Shown: positions 17,693-28,917 of the stretch, in pieces
Position numbering within the stretch: position 1 is the stretch's first letter
Layout of the letters: each line of letters opens with the position of its first letter
Assembly: GCF_028281565.1 (NCBI RefSeq)
Contig: NZ_JANQJQ010000008.1
Span: forward strand, 19,556-83,555
Length of the DNA stretch: 64,000 nucleotides
Source of the DNA: Seonamhaeicola sp.
GTDB taxonomy: Bacteria > Bacteroidota > Bacteroidia > Flavobacteriales > Flavobacteriaceae
Direction of reading: 5' to 3'
The notes under the pieces: model-generated
Seen by the model: only the letters and a program-made list of their open reading frames with translations
What the model was told of the DNA's origin: nothing
The model's database searches: none
Translations under genes and position numbers: made by a program

Positions 17693-19522
17693 TTAACCGT
17701 TTTTAGTAGCCGAAAATTTGGCTTCCAATTCTGCCTGAAACTCTTCCATAACGGGACGAACGGTGCTTTCGGGTAAGTCTGCTATTTTAATATACATCAA
17801 CCCGTCTACGGCATTATTAAACAGCGGGTCTACATTAAAGGCCACTAAACGGGCATTTTGTTTGATATATTTTTTAAGAAGTACCGGTAAGCGTAAAGCC
17901 CCAGGTTCTATTTCATCGATAATTTTGTCGAATTTATTCAGATCCGCTTCGGTTTTATCAAAAACAAAATCTTTATCGGCATCCTTAAGCTTCACTTTAA
18001 ACTCTTTTTTAGGGCGAACATATTGCGCCAAATAGGGATCGTAGTAATGCGATTTCATAAACTCGATCATAAGTGACTTGGAGAAGTTTGAGAACTGGTT
18101 ACTAATGCTCACACCACCTATTAAATAATTGTGTTCAGGATAACGTAAGGTCGTATGAACAATACCTTTCCAAAGTAAAAATAGGGGCATGGGTTTTTGC
18201 TGATAAGCTCCAATAATAAAGGCACGACCCATTTCAATAGATTCGCTCATCATTTTATAAAGTTCGGGTTCAAACCTGAACAGATCCTGTAAATAGAACC
18301 CGTTGATACCATAGCGCGCAAATATTTTGGACCCTAGCCCCATACGGTAGGCACCGACAATAAGCTTACTTTCCCGATCCCATAAAAACATATGGTGATA
18401 GTAAGTGTCAAACGTGTCAAGATCTATAGCTTCATTGGTGCCTTCACCTACTTCCCTAAAGGTGATTTCACGTAGGCGACCAATTTCCCGAAGTATATTG
18501 GGGATCTTATCGGCTGCAGCCAAAAACACCTCGTAATTCTTACTTTCCAGCAATCTTGAATCTTCTTTTCTCAAAACTTCAACCTCGCTTTCCATAACGC
18601 AGGTTTCAATAGGAGTCACGATACGTTTGGGCGGCTTAGGCGTTTTTAAAGTTGAAGAAAGATTATCCAGTATTTTGGATTTCTTTTCAAAAGAATTGGA
18701 AAGCATATAGGTCTTCTTCCTGATGAATTCCGAAAAATCTTCAAGTGAATCATGCTCCTTTTGGTCCTTTACCGAAATAGGTTTTCCAATCCTGACCTTT
18801 ATGGTTCTGCGTTTTTGGGTAAGCAACTCCGAAGGTAACTTAGCAGTTCTGAACGTATCGCTAATTTTAGAAAGCTTATAAAAAAGTTTGCTGTTCTTGG
18901 CGTGAAAGTATATCGGTACTACTGGTACTTCGGCTTTTTTAACCAGTTTCATGGCAGCTTCTTCCCAGGGTTTATCTACCACTAATTTTCCGTCCCGGTA
19001 AGTAGATACTTCTCCAGCAGGGAAAATACCAAGCGGATGCCCTTCGCGTAAATGCAAAATGGAATTTTTAAAGCCGGAAATACTGGAAGCAGCATCCTTT
19101 CTGTCCTCAAAAGGGTTTACCGGCATGATATAAGGCTTTAAAGGCTCTATCCTGTGCAGTAAAAAGTTGGCGATGATCTTAAAATCATGGCGTTGTTCCA
19201 ACATTAATTTTAAAAGTAAAATACCGTCAATACCTCCAAGCGGATGGTTAGAAACCGTAATGTAAGCCCCATCTTTTGGTAAGCGCTTTAAATCTGCTTC
19301 CGGGATTTCAAATTTAATCTGGAAATCACCCAGAATACCATTCAAAAAGGCAAGTTCACTTAAATGCTTATTGCGTTTATAAATCTTGTTGAGCGTAGAA
19401 ATTTTAAGCACCTTCATCAAAATCCAGCCAATAAACGTACCAATAAAGCCATATTTATCCAATTGAATGGCTTTAGCTACTTCTTTGGCGCTTACAAGTC
19501 CTAAATCTTGTTGTTTGCTCAT
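17693..19522 (-). CDS. Two-domain acyltransferase resembling glycine/ornithine lipid synthase (OlsF/GlsF-like)
   Basis: The 609-residue protein joins two acyltransferases. The N-terminal half is PlsC-like, with the HX4D motif in SNHPLGGIDGILLLK (about residues 92-106) and FPAGEVSTY near residue 168. The C-terminal half (about 320-520) resembles the GNAT/acyl-homoserine-lactone-synthase-type N-acyltransferases OlsB and GlsB, with RLREITFREVGEG and LIVGAYRMGLG. In characterised relatives the GNAT-like domain N-acylates an amino acid and the PlsC-like domain adds a second acyl chain, giving aminolipids free of phosphorus. Glycine lipids are the usual product in Bacteroidota. It lies just downstream of aspartate kinase. 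The substrate is inferred. Confidence 0.8.
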   Translation of the reverse strand: MSKQQDLGLVSAKEVAKAIQLDKYGFIGTFIGWILMKVLKISTLNKIYKRNKHLSELAFLNGILGDFQIKFEIPEADLKRLPKDGAYITVSNHPLGGIDGILLLKLMLEQRHDFKIIANFLLHRIEPLKPYIMPVNPFEDRKDAASSISGFKNSILHLREGHPLGIFPAGEVSTYRDGKLVVDKPWEEAAMKLVKKAEVPVVPIYFHAKNSKLFYKLSKISDTFRTAKLPSELLTQKRRTIKVRIGKPISVKDQKEHDSLEDFSEFIRKKTYMLSNSFEKKSKILDNLSSTLKTPKPPKRIVTPIETCVMESEVEVLRKEDSRLLESKNYEVFLAAADKIPNILREIGRLREITFREVGEGTNEAIDLDTFDTYYHHMFLWDRESKLIVGAYRMGLGSKIFARYGINGFYLQDLFRFEPELYKMMSESIEMGRAFIIGAYQQKPMPLFLLWKGIVHTTLRYPEHNYLIGGVSISNQFSNFSKSLMIEFMKSHYYDPYLAQYVRPKKEFKVKLKDADKDFVFDKTEADLNKFDKIIDEIEPGALRLPVLLKKYIKQNARLVAFNVDPLFNNAVDGLMYIKIADLPESTVRPVMEEFQAELEAKFSATKNG

Positions 19523-19544
19523 GAGCGTAAATGTACTAAATACT

Positions 19545-20795
19545 TTACTTAGTTACTATTTGAACGGTTTCTTGTGTTAATTGTTTCAGTAATACGGTTT
19601 TATCCTGCTCTAATTGGTTCAAAGTGGCCTCGGTATAATGCCTGATGGTATACAACGATACATTTTCATGGCAAGTTACACTAAATTTAGCTTTTAATTG
19701 CTGAAGCAACTTTTCTAAATTATTATAGATATTGTCTACGCATACCGAAAAGCTAATGGCTGAATTCTGAATCACATCTACCTTCATTTTATAAGTATGA
19801 AGCAAACCGAAAATGTCACTAATGTTTTCTTCTACTATGTATGAAAAGTCTAAGGATGATAGTGAGATCAATACCTGATGCTTCTTCACTATAAAACAAG
19901 GAATGTTAGGCTCGATAGGGATGCCTTTTCCAACCTTTGTACCTGGTTTTTTCGGATTTAAAAACGATTTTACCTGTAACGGAATTTCCTTATGCTGCAA
20001 AGGTTGAAGTGTCTTTGGATGAATAACCGAAGCCCCATAAAAAGCCAATTCAATAGCCTCTCTGTAGGATATTTTATGAAGTAATTGAGCATTTTCAAAA
20101 TACCTTGGATCAGCATTCAACACGCCGGGTACATCTTTCCAAATGGTGACACTTTGGGCATTTAAACAATAGGCAAAAATAGCAGCAGTATAATCACTTC
20201 CTTCCCTTCCCAGGGTTGTAGTAAAGTTATTGGAATCACTTCCTAAAAAGCCTTGGGTAATGTTTAAAACAGATGTGTTTAAGGACGATGAAATGGCTGT
20301 TTGTGTGGATTTCCAGTTCACATTCGCACGCCTGTAATAATTATCTGTTTTAATGAATTCCCTGGAATCAACCCAATGATTTGTTATGCCAATAGTATTT
20401 AAATATTCGCTAATGATGGTTGTTGAAACCAATTCGCCAAAGCCAACGATCTGATCGTAAACAAAATTGCGATCAGGCGATTTATTGATCTTTAAAAAGC
20501 CATTGAGTTCATCAAAAAAAGATCTTACTTTTTTGAATACGGGATGATTTTCGTTTTCGAACAAATCGAATAGAATATCATTGTGATACTTAATGACATC
20601 CTGAAGCGAACTTTGTAATTCTGCTTTATTATTAAAATAGTTTGAAATAACAACCTCCAAAGCATTGGTGGTTTTACCCATAGCAGAAACCACTACCAGG
20701 GTGTTTTTATAGCCTATGGTTTTTAAAACCGAAGCTAAATTTTTTACGCCTTCAGCATCTTTTATAGAAGCACCGCCAAACTTAAATACCTGCAT
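19545..20795 (-). CDS. Aspartate kinase (monofunctional)
   Basis: It phosphorylates aspartate, the first step towards lysine, threonine and methionine. The N-terminus MQVFKFGGASIKDAEGVKN is the nucleotide-binding KFGGxS motif, and TTLGREGSDYTAAIFA is the second amino acid kinase signature. Residues after about 290 form the regulatory ACT region. At 416 residues it is shorter at the C-terminus than many aspartokinases. The 5' end overlaps the GNAT gene by 14 bases, so the pair is translationally coupled. Confidence 0.92.
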   Translation of the reverse strand: MQVFKFGGASIKDAEGVKNLASVLKTIGYKNTLVVVSAMGKTTNALEVVISNYFNNKAELQSSLQDVIKYHNDILFDLFENENHPVFKKVRSFFDELNGFLKINKSPDRNFVYDQIVGFGELVSTTIISEYLNTIGITNHWVDSREFIKTDNYYRRANVNWKSTQTAISSSLNTSVLNITQGFLGSDSNNFTTTLGREGSDYTAAIFAYCLNAQSVTIWKDVPGVLNADPRYFENAQLLHKISYREAIELAFYGASVIHPKTLQPLQHKEIPLQVKSFLNPKKPGTKVGKGIPIEPNIPCFIVKKHQVLISLSSLDFSYIVEENISDIFGLLHTYKMKVDVIQNSAISFSVCVDNIYNNLEKLLQQLKAKFSVTCHENVSLYTIRHYTEATLNQLEQDKTVLLKQLTQETVQIVTK

Positions 20796-21276
20796 TGTTA
20801 AGTTTTGCTATATAGTTTTTTATGCCTTCTTCATTCATTTGAACCACGTCCCAATCTCGCATGACGTTGGCACCTTTATTTTCATAAAAGGTAATAGCAG
20901 GCTCATTCCAATCTAACACTTCCCAATTAATGCGTTTAACGCCTAAGCGATGCCCGTGTTTTATAAACTCATCTAACAATGCCGAGCCAATTCCGGAACC
21001 TCTTAAGCGTTTGTTCACAATTAGATCTTCAAGGTGAATGGCTTTCCCTTTCCAGGTGGAGTAACGGTGATACCCCAATGCAATACCTTCTACTTTCGAG
21101 TTTACTTCGGCAACGTAACAAAAGAAGGCAGGATGTTCTCCAAAACCATCATTTTCCAGGTCGCTTACGGTAACCTCTACCGCATGAGGTTCTTTTTCAA
21201 ATTCAGCCAATTGCTTAATTAATGCCAACACCTCTGGCATATCATCTTTAGTGGCTTCTCTAATAGTAAAATCCAT
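20782..21276 (-). CDS. GNAT acetyltransferase, diamine/spermidine acetyltransferase-like
   Basis: The 164-residue protein shows HLEDLIVNKRLRGSGIGSAL, the acetyl-CoA loop, and NWEVLDWNEPAITFYENKGA, wording typical of the SAT1/SAT2 family of polyamine or thialysine acetyltransferases. It would acetylate a small amine in the cytoplasm. Thialysine-type activity on lysine analogues would be interesting given the overlap with aspartate kinase, but nothing proves it. It is transcribed divergently from fbp. Confidence 0.85.
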   Translation of the reverse strand: MDFTIREATKDDMPEVLALIKQLAEFEKEPHAVEVTVSDLENDGFGEHPAFFCYVAEVNSKVEGIALGYHRYSTWKGKAIHLEDLIVNKRLRGSGIGSALLDEFIKHGHRLGVKRINWEVLDWNEPAITFYENKGANVMRDWDVVQMNEEGIKNYIAKLNNAGI

Positions 21277-21389
21277 AATTTTAATTGTGTCATCAAAAGT
21301 ACATTATTTTTACCTAATATTCTTTCACGAAAACGTTGTAGTTCATTGAAAATTATGGATATTTGCACAAACTAAAACACTTCTTATTT

Positions 21390-22397
21390 ATGGCCCACAA
21401 AAAGCAAACTTTAGGCGAGTTTATTATTGAAAATCAGGCATCTTTTAAGTATTCTTCAGGAGAATTATCAAGCCTTCTTAATTCCATCAGACTGGCAGCA
21501 AAAGTTGTAAACCATGAAGTGAACAAAGCAGGATTGGTGGATATTATCGGTGCGGTTGGTGACACCAATGTACAAGGTGAAGATCAGCAAAAACTGGATG
21601 TCTATGCTAATGAAAAATTCATTCAAACGCTTACTAAAAGAAATATAGTTTGTGGGATTGCCAGTGAAGAAGAAGACGATTTCATAACTATTAACAGCCA
21701 GGATGAAAATCACCAAAATAAATATGTTGTATTGATAGACCCTTTGGACGGGTCGTCAAATATTGATGTGAATGTTTCGGTAGGAACCATTTTTTCAATA
21801 TACCGAAGAGTAACACCTATAGGAACCCCGGTTCAACTTAAAGATTTTTTGCAAAAAGGCAGTGAACAAGTAGCCGCTGGTTATGTGGTTTATGGGACAT
21901 CTACCATGCTGGTTTATACAACCGGACATGGCGTGAACGGATTTACTTTAAATCCGGCTATAGGGTCTTTTTATCTGTCACATCCTGACATGGAGTTTCC
22001 CGAAGACGGTAACATCTATTCCGTAAACGAAGGCAACTATATTCACTTTCCGCAAGGGATAAAAGATTATATTAAATATTGTCAGCTGGAAGAGGAAGAC
22101 CGGCCGTATACGTCCAGGTATATTGGTTCTTTGGTGTCTGATTTCCATAGAAATATGATAAAAGGCGGGATTTATTTGTACCCTCAAAGTTCTAAGAATC
22201 CTAATGGTAAATTGCGTTTACTATATGAATGTAATCCTATGGCATTTTTAGCAGAACAGGCCAATGGGAAATCAAGTGATGGATTTATAAGAACTTTGGA
22301 TGTTGAACCCACCGAATTGCACCAGCGCGTGCCTTTTATTTGCGGGAGCAAAAATATGGTTGAAAAGGCTGAAGAGTTTATGAGGAATGCTCAATAG
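21390..22397 (+). CDS. fbp: Class I fructose-1,6-bisphosphatase
   Basis: This is the gluconeogenic phosphatase converting fructose-1,6-bisphosphate to fructose-6-phosphate. The metal site is seen in SEEEDD and [20 protein letters not shown], and the active-site signature in [15 protein letters not shown] towards the C-terminus. From the ATG at 21390 the length is 335 residues, normal for the class. A TTG 27 bases upstream lies inside the promoter-like GATATTTG box at 21358-21365, so it is not used. A bidirectional terminator separates it from gltD. Confidence 0.96.
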   Translation: MAHKKQTLGEFIIENQASFKYSSGELSSLLNSIRLAAKVVNHEVNKAGLVDIIGAVGDTNVQGEDQQKLDVYANEKFIQTLTKRNIVCGIASEEEDDFITINSQDENHQNKYVVLIDPLDGSSNIDVNVSVGTIFSIYRRVTPIGTPVQLKDFLQKGSEQVAAGYVVYGTSTMLVYTTGHGVNGFTLNPAIGSFYLSHPDMEFPEDGNIYSVNEGNYIHFPQGIKDYIKYCQLEEEDRPYTSRYIGSLVSDFHRNMIKGGIYLYPQSSKNPNGKLRLLYECNPMAFLAEQANGKSSDGFIRTLDVEPTELHQRVPFICGSKNMVEKAEEFMRNAQ

Positions 22398-22413
22398 AGA
22401 AGATTAAATAATA

Positions 22414-22444
22414 AAAATGCGAACCTTTTGGTTCGCATTTTTTT
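22414..22444. terminator. Bidirectional terminator between fbp and gltD
   Basis: AAAATGCGAACC and GGTTCGCATTTT form a perfect 12-bp stem around a TTTT loop, with further T residues on the right and A residues on the left. It serves the two convergent genes. Confidence 0.85.
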
Positions 22445-22465
22445 ATACATAAAAGTCTATTCTTT

Positions 22466-23929
22466 CTATAATGCCACTAAATCGCCGGCTTCATTCTTTG
22501 TAGGCAGATCTGATTTACCCATTAAGTAAATATCAACCTGACGGGCGGCTTCCCTACCTTCGGAAATGGCCCAAACAATTAGGGATTGTCCGCGGCGCAT
22601 ATCACCGGCAGTGAAGATATTCGGAATATTGGTTTGGTATTTTCCGTACTCCGCTTTGTAATTAGAACGGGCATCTCTTTCAATACCTAATTTGTCAGCT
22701 AAGGTGCTTTCCGGTCCGGTAAACCCAAGAGCCAATAAAGCCAAATCACAAGGCCATGTTTTTTCGGTACCTTCAATTTCTATTAATTGCGGGCGTTCAC
22801 CCGGAACCATTTTCCATTCTACATTAACCGTTTTTAAAGCCGTCAGTTTTCCGCTTTTATCGGTAATAAACTCCTTTGTATTGATTAACCAGTTTCTGTC
22901 ACAACCTTCTTTATGAGAAGAAGAGGTCTTTAACTGCAATGGCCAGAAGGGCCATGGTGTGGTAGGCGAACGATGCCCCGGAGGTTTAGGCATGATCTCA
23001 AAATTGGTAACTGACTTTGCACCATGTCGGTTTGAGGTTCCAATACAGTCAGATCCTGTATCACCACCGCCAATAACAATCACATCCTTCCCGGTAGCCA
23101 TAACCTGGTCTTTTACCTCTTTACCAAACAACACTTTAGTTTGTTGGGTTAAGAAATCCATAGCCTGTACTACGCCCTCGGCATCAATCCCCGGAGTTGG
23201 TAAGCTACGTCTTTCGGTAGCACCACCACATAACACTACAGCATCAAATGCTTTTAACTGCTCAACATCGTAATTTACGCCAACATTTACGTTGGTTTTA
23301 AACGTGATACCTTCAGCTTCTAAAATGGCTAATCTTCGATCGATGATTTCCTTTTCCATTTTAAAGTTAGGGATACCATAACGTAACAGACCACCGATCT
23401 CATCATCTCTTTCAAAGACAGTAACGGTATGTCCGGCTCTGTTTAATTGTTGAGCTGCAGCCAAACCTGCAGGCCCGGAACCTACAACCGCAATGGTTTT
23501 GTCAGTTCTTACCTTTGGAGGTTGTGGTTTTATCCAACCTTCTTGAAAAGCACGCTCCACAATGTTTTTCTCTATATTCTCAATAGAAACAGGGTCTTCA
23601 ATAATACCTAAAACACACGATTGTTCACAAGGCGCAGGACATAAGCGTCCTGTAAATTCCGGAAAGTTATTGGTAGAGTGTAATATCCACGATGCTTTTT
23701 GCCATTCCCCCTGGTGTACCATATGGTTGAAATCCGGAATTAAGTTCCCTAACGGGCAACCACTATGACAAAACGGGATGCCACAATCCATACAACGAGA
23801 TCCCTGTTTTGTGATTTCTTCCTCAGATAAAGGAACCGTAAACTCTTTATAGTGCTTCAAGCGGTCTTCAACCGGTTTGTAAGCTTCATCCTGTCTGTCA
23901 AATTCTTTAAATCCTGTTACTTTTCCCAT
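22466..23929 (-). CDS. gltD: Glutamate synthase (NADPH) small subunit
   Basis: The 487-residue FAD/NAD(P)H-binding subunit passes electrons to GltB for glutamate formation from glutamine and 2-oxoglutarate. The N-terminal Fe-S cysteines are seen in SRCMDCGIPFCHSGCPLGN and in RLCPAPCEQSCVLG. The FAD site is VVGSGPAGLAAAQQL and the NADPH site is VIGGGDTGSDC. The C-terminal FAD region is FTAGDMRRGQSLIVWAISEG. It lies four bases downstream of gltB on the same strand, in the order gltB-gltD. Confidence 0.97.
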   Translation of the reverse strand: MGKVTGFKEFDRQDEAYKPVEDRLKHYKEFTVPLSEEEITKQGSRCMDCGIPFCHSGCPLGNLIPDFNHMVHQGEWQKASWILHSTNNFPEFTGRLCPAPCEQSCVLGIIEDPVSIENIEKNIVERAFQEGWIKPQPPKVRTDKTIAVVGSGPAGLAAAQQLNRAGHTVTVFERDDEIGGLLRYGIPNFKMEKEIIDRRLAILEAEGITFKTNVNVGVNYDVEQLKAFDAVVLCGGATERRSLPTPGIDAEGVVQAMDFLTQQTKVLFGKEVKDQVMATGKDVIVIGGGDTGSDCIGTSNRHGAKSVTNFEIMPKPPGHRSPTTPWPFWPLQLKTSSSHKEGCDRNWLINTKEFITDKSGKLTALKTVNVEWKMVPGERPQLIEIEGTEKTWPCDLALLALGFTGPESTLADKLGIERDARSNYKAEYGKYQTNIPNIFTAGDMRRGQSLIVWAISEGREAARQVDIYLMGKSDLPTKNEAGDLVAL

Positions 23930-23933
23930 GACA

Positions 23934-26900
23934 TTATGCTATTGTTAATTCTTCTACCATTGGTTCTTCGTTAGCAATTCTTTCCAATGCTATTTTATAT
24001 TCTTTAGGCATTACCTTCACGAATTTTGGGAGGTAGTTGTTCCAGTCGGCCAAAATTTCTTTACCTCTGTTACTATTTGTATAGGCTACATGGTTGGCAA
24101 TCAACCCTTTTAATTCTGCTTCATCAGCTTCGTCGATCGGATCGAAATCAATAGTTTCTTCGTTACATAAACCATTAGTGAATTGTCCTGATTCATTCAA
24201 AACAAAAGCATAGCCACCACTCATACCGGCTGCAAAATTTCTTCCGGTTTTTCCTAAAACCACAATTTTACCACCCGTCATATATTCACAACAATGGTCT
24301 CCCACACCTTCAACTACTGCTGTAGCTCCTGAGTTACGTACTGCAAAACGTTCACCGGCTATACCGTTTATGTAAGCTTCACCATGAACGGCACCAAATA
24401 AACATACATTACCAACAATGATGTTATCTTCTGCAACAAAATCGGCTTTAGCAGGTTTCTTCACAATTAATTTAGCACCGGATAAACCTTTACCGAGGTA
24501 ATCATTGGTATTTCCTTCCAAAGTGAAGGTTAACCCATATGCTCCAAAAGCTCCAAAACTTTGTCCGGCAGACCCGGTAAAATTAATATTTAAGGTATCT
24601 TCAGGTAAGCCTAAATGTCCGTAGATCTTAGAAATCTCATTACTTACAATGGCACCAACAGTTCTGTCAACATTACTGATTGGATAGGCCAGATTCATCT
24701 TTTCTTTTCTGTATAAAGCTCTGTGTGAGTCTTTGAGAATTGTGAAATCCAGCACCTCATCTAAATTGTGATCCTGCGCTTCCGTATTTCTAATAGTAAG
24801 CTGATGGTATTCAGCGGGTCTGTGTAAAATATTAGATAGATCAAGACCTTTGGCCTTATAATGCTTTATAGCTTTATTGGCATTGATTTTCTGAGTTTGA
24901 CCAATCATTTCGGCAACCGTTCTAAACCCTAACTGGGCCATAATACCTCTTAATTCCTCTGCCACATAGTAGAAGAAATTAATAACGTGTTCCGGTGTTC
25001 CTTTAAAGTTTTTACGTAACTCTTTGTCTTGTGTGGCAACTCCTACCGGACAAGTATTCAGATGACATTTACGCATCATGATACAACCCGAAGCTACTAA
25101 CGGTGCTGTTGCAAATCCGAATTCCTCGGCACCTAATAAAGCCGCTACAGCCACATCACGACCGGTTTTTAACTGGCCGTCACATTCAACAACTATTCTA
25201 CTTCTTAAGTCATTTAATACCAGTGTTTGTTGCGCTTCCGATAAACCAAGCTCCCATGGTAATCCGGCATGTTTTAATGAGGTTAACGGCGAGGCTCCGG
25301 TACCACCGTCAAATCCGGAAATCAATACTACGTCTGCTTTCGCTTTAGCAACACCGGCAGCAATAGTACCAACACCAACTTCTGATACTAATTTTACGTT
25401 GATTCTGGCATCGCGATTCGCATTTTTAAGATCGAAGATCAATTGTGCCAAATCCTCAATAGAATATATATCGTGATGAGGTGGCGGCGAGATCAAACCA
25501 ACAAACGGTGTGGAGTTTCTGGCATCTGCAATCCATGGCAATACCTTTTCACCCGGTAATTGTCCACCTTCTCCCGGTTTAGCACCCTGGGCCATTTTAA
25601 TTTGTATCTCCTGAGAGTTGGTCAGGTAATGCGATGTTACTCCAAAACGTCCTGAAGCCACCTGCTTAATAGCCGAGTTTCTGCTGTCACCATTCACATC
25701 TTTTTGGAAACGACGTCTGTCTTCTCCACCTTCACCGGAATTGGATTTACCTCCAATACGGTTCATGGCAATGGCAAGATTTTCGTGTGCTTCCCGTGAG
25801 ATAGACCCGTAAGACATGGCACCTGTTTTAAAACGCTTTACAATTTCTGTCCAGGGCTCTACTTCTTCAATAGGAATGGGGTCCAAGTTATCAAACTCAA
25901 ACAACCCGCGGATGGTCATTAAATTTTCAGATTGTTCGTTGATGGTTTTTGCATAAACATCGTAGCTTTTCTGATCACTTAACCGAACGGCTTGTTGCAA
26001 CTTGGCAACCGTGGTTGGGTTAAACATATGGCGTTCGCCATTACGTCTCCAACGGTAATCACCACCAATGTTCAGACCTAAACGGTTTTTAATTTGTTTA
26101 TCGGGATAAGCGTATTTATAACGCTCGTTAATTTCCTTTTCAATTTCGTATAATCCGATACCTTCAATTCTGGAAGCGGTATACGGGAAGTATTTTTCAA
26201 CAAATTGTGAGTTGAAACCAACAATCTCGAAAATTTGAGAACCTCTATACGAGTGCAATGTTGAGATCCCAATCTTGTTCATAATTTTTAAAATTCCTTT
26301 TCCAATTGCCCTATTAAAGTTGGTTACTGCTTGTTGCTCATCCATACCTGTAATGAACCCTTCCTTCACCTGCATTCTGATTATTTCATTCACCATATAT
26401 GGATTAATTGCTGAAGCACCATAACCAAATAAGGTTGCGAAATGATGCGGTTCACGAGGCTCAGCAGATTCGATGATAATATCGAAATAAGAACGCTTAC
26501 GCAAACGGTTCAATTGATGGTTTACATAGGAACAAGCTAAAAGCGCCGGAATAGGAGCAAAATCTTTATTGACCCCTCTATCGGATAAAATGATGATATT
26601 CGTTTTTCTGTCTAAAGCCTTTTCAACCTGTCTTACTATATCTTCTAAAGCATCTTCCAAACCATTTAACCCTTGTGCTTTTGGATAAAGCATATGGATG
26701 GTTTCGGCCTTAAAACTTTCTATTTGAATGGTTCTGATCTTTTCAAGATCCGCATTAGAGATCACAGGGTTTTGAATACGTAGTTTTCTGCATTGTCTTT
26801 CTGTGATACTGAAAATATTGCGGTCTTTACCAAGATTCAAACTAATGTCAGTTACAATTTCCTCACGGATACCATCTAATGGTGGATTGGTTACCTGAGC

Positions 26901-28448
26901 GAATAATTGTTTGAAATAATTTGAAATTAATTGTGGTCTGTCAGACAACACAGCCAAAGGCGTATCTATACCCATGGAACCAAGAGCTTCTTTCCCTTTT
27001 TGAGCCATTGGTGTGATAACCTCCTGGATATCTTCAATAGTATAGTTGAATAAACGCTGACGTGTTTTAATATCGATGGTCTCTATAGGACAAGTCTCGT
27101 TGGTATAAGGAACATCTCTAAGGTGCAGTCTTGTTTTATCTAACCAGGCTTTATAGGGTCTTTCGGAAACTATTTTGTTCTTAATTTCTTCATCACCTAC
27201 AATACGCCCTTCATTCATGTCTACCAGGAACATTTTTCCAGGTTCCAATCTACCGTGCATTTCAATATCTTCCGGATCAATATCAACCACACCTACTTCA
27301 GAAGACATAATTAATTTACCACTTTTAGTTAAAGTGTATCGGGATGGTCTTAAACCGTTTCTGTCTAATAAAGCACCAATATAATCACCATCTGTAAACG
27401 GTATAGAGGCAGGGCCATCCCAGGGCTCCATAATACAGCAGTTGTATTCATAGAATGCTTTCTTCTCCGCGCTCATGGTTTTATGCTTTTCCCAGGCTTC
27501 AGGGATCATCATCATCATGATCTCAGGTAAAGAACGGTCTGTATGTGTTAATAATTCAACCACCATATCCATAGAGGCAGAATCGGATTTTCCGGGAAGA
27601 ACAATCGGAAACAATTTTTCAATTTGCGGACCAAAGACATCACTTTTCATAATCTCTTCACGTACGCGCATTCTACTCACGTTACCACGTAGCGTATTGA
27701 TCTCCCCATTCTGACACATAAAGCGGAACGGTTGTGCCAATTCCCATGCCGGCATGGTGTTTGTAGAGAAACGCTGGTGTACCAAAGCTAACCTGGTAAC
27801 CAGATCTTTCTGTTGTAAATCGGTATAATACGGCCCAATATCTTCGGGCATAATAATACCTTTATATATCAAGGTAGTTGTAGATAAACTAGGCACATAA
27901 AAATAGTCACATTGTGATATTTTAGATAGCCTGATTTCATGTTCTGCTATTTTTCTGGCCGCATACAGCTTTGCTTTAAAATCAGCTTCGCTTATATCAT
28001 CTGTTTTGCCAATAAATAATTGCTCTATATTAGGCTCTGAGGCCTTGGCAATGTCTCCCAATTGCGAAGAGTCTACAGGCACTTCTCTCCATCCTAAAAT
28101 GGTAAGTCCCTGAGCCTTTACTTCGCGCTCAAAAGTGTCTTTACAATATTGGTATTGGTTTGCAACTTTTGGTAAGAAAACCATACCAACAGCATAGGCT
28201 CTTGGAGCAGGTAATTCAAAATCACAAACACGTTTAAAATAATCGTGAGGGATATCAATTAATAAACCAGCACCATCACCTGTTTTTCCATCGGCACTTA
28301 CACCACCCCGGTGTTCTAACTTTACCAGAATCTCTAATGCATCGTGGATGATTTGATTTGTCTTTTCCCCTTTAAGGTTACAAATAAAACCGGCACCACA
28401 GTTAGCGTGTTCAAATTCCGGTGAATACATTCCTTGTTTCTTCAGCAT
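23934..28448 (-). CDS. gltB: Glutamate synthase large subunit
   Basis: The 1504-residue enzyme has, in order, an N-terminal glutaminase domain whose nucleophile is the Cys in [11 protein letters not shown], the central domain, the FMN-binding synthase domain and a C-terminal GXGXG beta-helix. The nucleophile follows a short propeptide that is removed on maturation. The 3Fe-4S cysteines are seen in [19 protein letters not shown]. The ATG at 28448 is preferred to a TTG six bases upstream. It is divergent from the porin/PII/ammonium transporter operon, which makes a nitrogen assimilation locus. Confidence 0.97.
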   Translation of the reverse strand: MLKKQGMYSPEFEHANCGAGFICNLKGEKTNQIIHDALEILVKLEHRGGVSADGKTGDGAGLLIDIPHDYFKRVCDFELPAPRAYAVGMVFLPKVANQYQYCKDTFEREVKAQGLTILGWREVPVDSSQLGDIAKASEPNIEQLFIGKTDDISEADFKAKLYAARKIAEHEIRLSKISQCDYFYVPSLSTTTLIYKGIIMPEDIGPYYTDLQQKDLVTRLALVHQRFSTNTMPAWELAQPFRFMCQNGEINTLRGNVSRMRVREEIMKSDVFGPQIEKLFPIVLPGKSDSASMDMVVELLTHTDRSLPEIMMMMIPEAWEKHKTMSAEKKAFYEYNCCIMEPWDGPASIPFTDGDYIGALLDRNGLRPSRYTLTKSGKLIMSSEVGVVDIDPEDIEMHGRLEPGKMFLVDMNEGRIVGDEEIKNKIVSERPYKAWLDKTRLHLRDVPYTNETCPIETIDIKTRQRLFNYTIEDIQEVITPMAQKGKEALGSMGIDTPLAVLSDRPQLISNYFKQLFAQVTNPPLDGIREEIVTDISLNLGKDRNIFSITERQCRKLRIQNPVISNADLEKIRTIQIESFKAETIHMLYPKAQGLNGLEDALEDIVRQVEKALDRKTNIIILSDRGVNKDFAPIPALLACSYVNHQLNRLRKRSYFDIIIESAEPREPHHFATLFGYGASAINPYMVNEIIRMQVKEGFITGMDEQQAVTNFNRAIGKGILKIMNKIGISTLHSYRGSQIFEIVGFNSQFVEKYFPYTASRIEGIGLYEIEKEINERYKYAYPDKQIKNRLGLNIGGDYRWRRNGERHMFNPTTVAKLQQAVRLSDQKSYDVYAKTINEQSENLMTIRGLFEFDNLDPIPIEEVEPWTEIVKRFKTGAMSYGSISREAHENLAIAMNRIGGKSNSGEGGEDRRRFQKDVNGDSRNSAIKQVASGRFGVTSHYLTNSQEIQIKMAQGAKPGEGGQLPGEKVLPWIADARNSTPFVGLISPPPHHDIYSIEDLAQLIFDLKNANRDARINVKLVSEVGVGTIAAGVAKAKADVVLISGFDGGTGASPLTSLKHAGLPWELGLSEAQQTLVLNDLRSRIVVECDGQLKTGRDVAVAALLGAEEFGFATAPLVASGCIMMRKCHLNTCPVGVATQDKELRKNFKGTPEHVINFFYYVAEELRGIMAQLGFRTVAEMIGQTQKINANKAIKHYKAKGLDLSNILHRPAEYHQLTIRNTEAQDHNLDEVLDFTILKDSHRALYRKEKMNLAYPISNVDRTVGAIVSNEISKIYGHLGLPEDTLNINFTGSAGQSFGAFGAYGLTFTLEGNTNDYLGKGLSGAKLIVKKPAKADFVAEDNIIVGNVCLFGAVHGEAYINGIAGERFAVRNSGATAVVEGVGDHCCEYMTGGKIVVLGKTGRNFAAGMSGGYAFVLNESGQFTNGLCNEETIDFDPIDEADEAELKGLIANHVAYTNSNRGKEILADWNNYLPKFVKVMPKEYKIALERIANEEPMVEELTIA

Positions 28449-28816
28449 AATCAACTAATTATATTGGTTTAAAACGTGACTAAGTAAGCGAAGATAGGTA
28501 TAGATTTTAAATTAATAATAATGGGCAAATCATTATTTCGATTTTAGAAACGAAGTGCAGCTAAAAATAATTATATATCAATATTCCCCGGGTTTTTTAA
28601 TAAATATTCAATCACTAAAATTTAATGATAAATGCAGATATCTGAATTTATAATAACAAAAGTTGAAATTATTAAAAATAATAACATGAAAAAACTGAAA
28701 AACCTGACAATAATTCAAATAATTTCATTGTTGAAAAATCAAAAAATCAAAAAAATAACAGAATACCTATAAAAAAACAGGGTAAAAATTAAAATATCTA
28801 TAAAAATGAATCAATG
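28449..28816. other. AT-rich divergent intergenic region between gltB and the porin operon
   Basis: No gene is visible here. The sequence is very A+T rich. It must contain the gltB promoter on the minus strand, but I could not fix one with a good -33/-7 pair. A CCCCGGG palindrome at about 28587-28593 is the only G+C-rich word. Confidence 0.5.
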
Positions 28817-28860
28817 ACCCCCTTTTTTTATGGGGGTTAAAACTTTTTAACATAGTTTTG
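28817..28860 (+). promoter_or_regulatory. Promoter with palindromic operator for the porin-PII-amt operon
   Basis: TAGTTTTG at 28853-28860 matches the -7 box. Upstream, ACCCCC (28817-28822) and GGGGGT (28832-28837) form an inverted repeat with a 9-base centre that covers the -33 region. That is the right place for a regulator controlling the operon. No regulator is identified. The porin ATG is 58 bases after the box. Confidence 0.55.
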
Positions 28861-28917
28861 GCTCATTCTTAAGGAAAATTAACTAATAAAAATTAATCTT
28901 AAAAATTGAAAACAATC

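Noticed and set aside
25078..25476. Plus-strand frames of up to 132 residues within gltB
   Set aside because: They are antisense to conserved glutamate synthase sequence including the Fe-S cysteines, and have no promoter.
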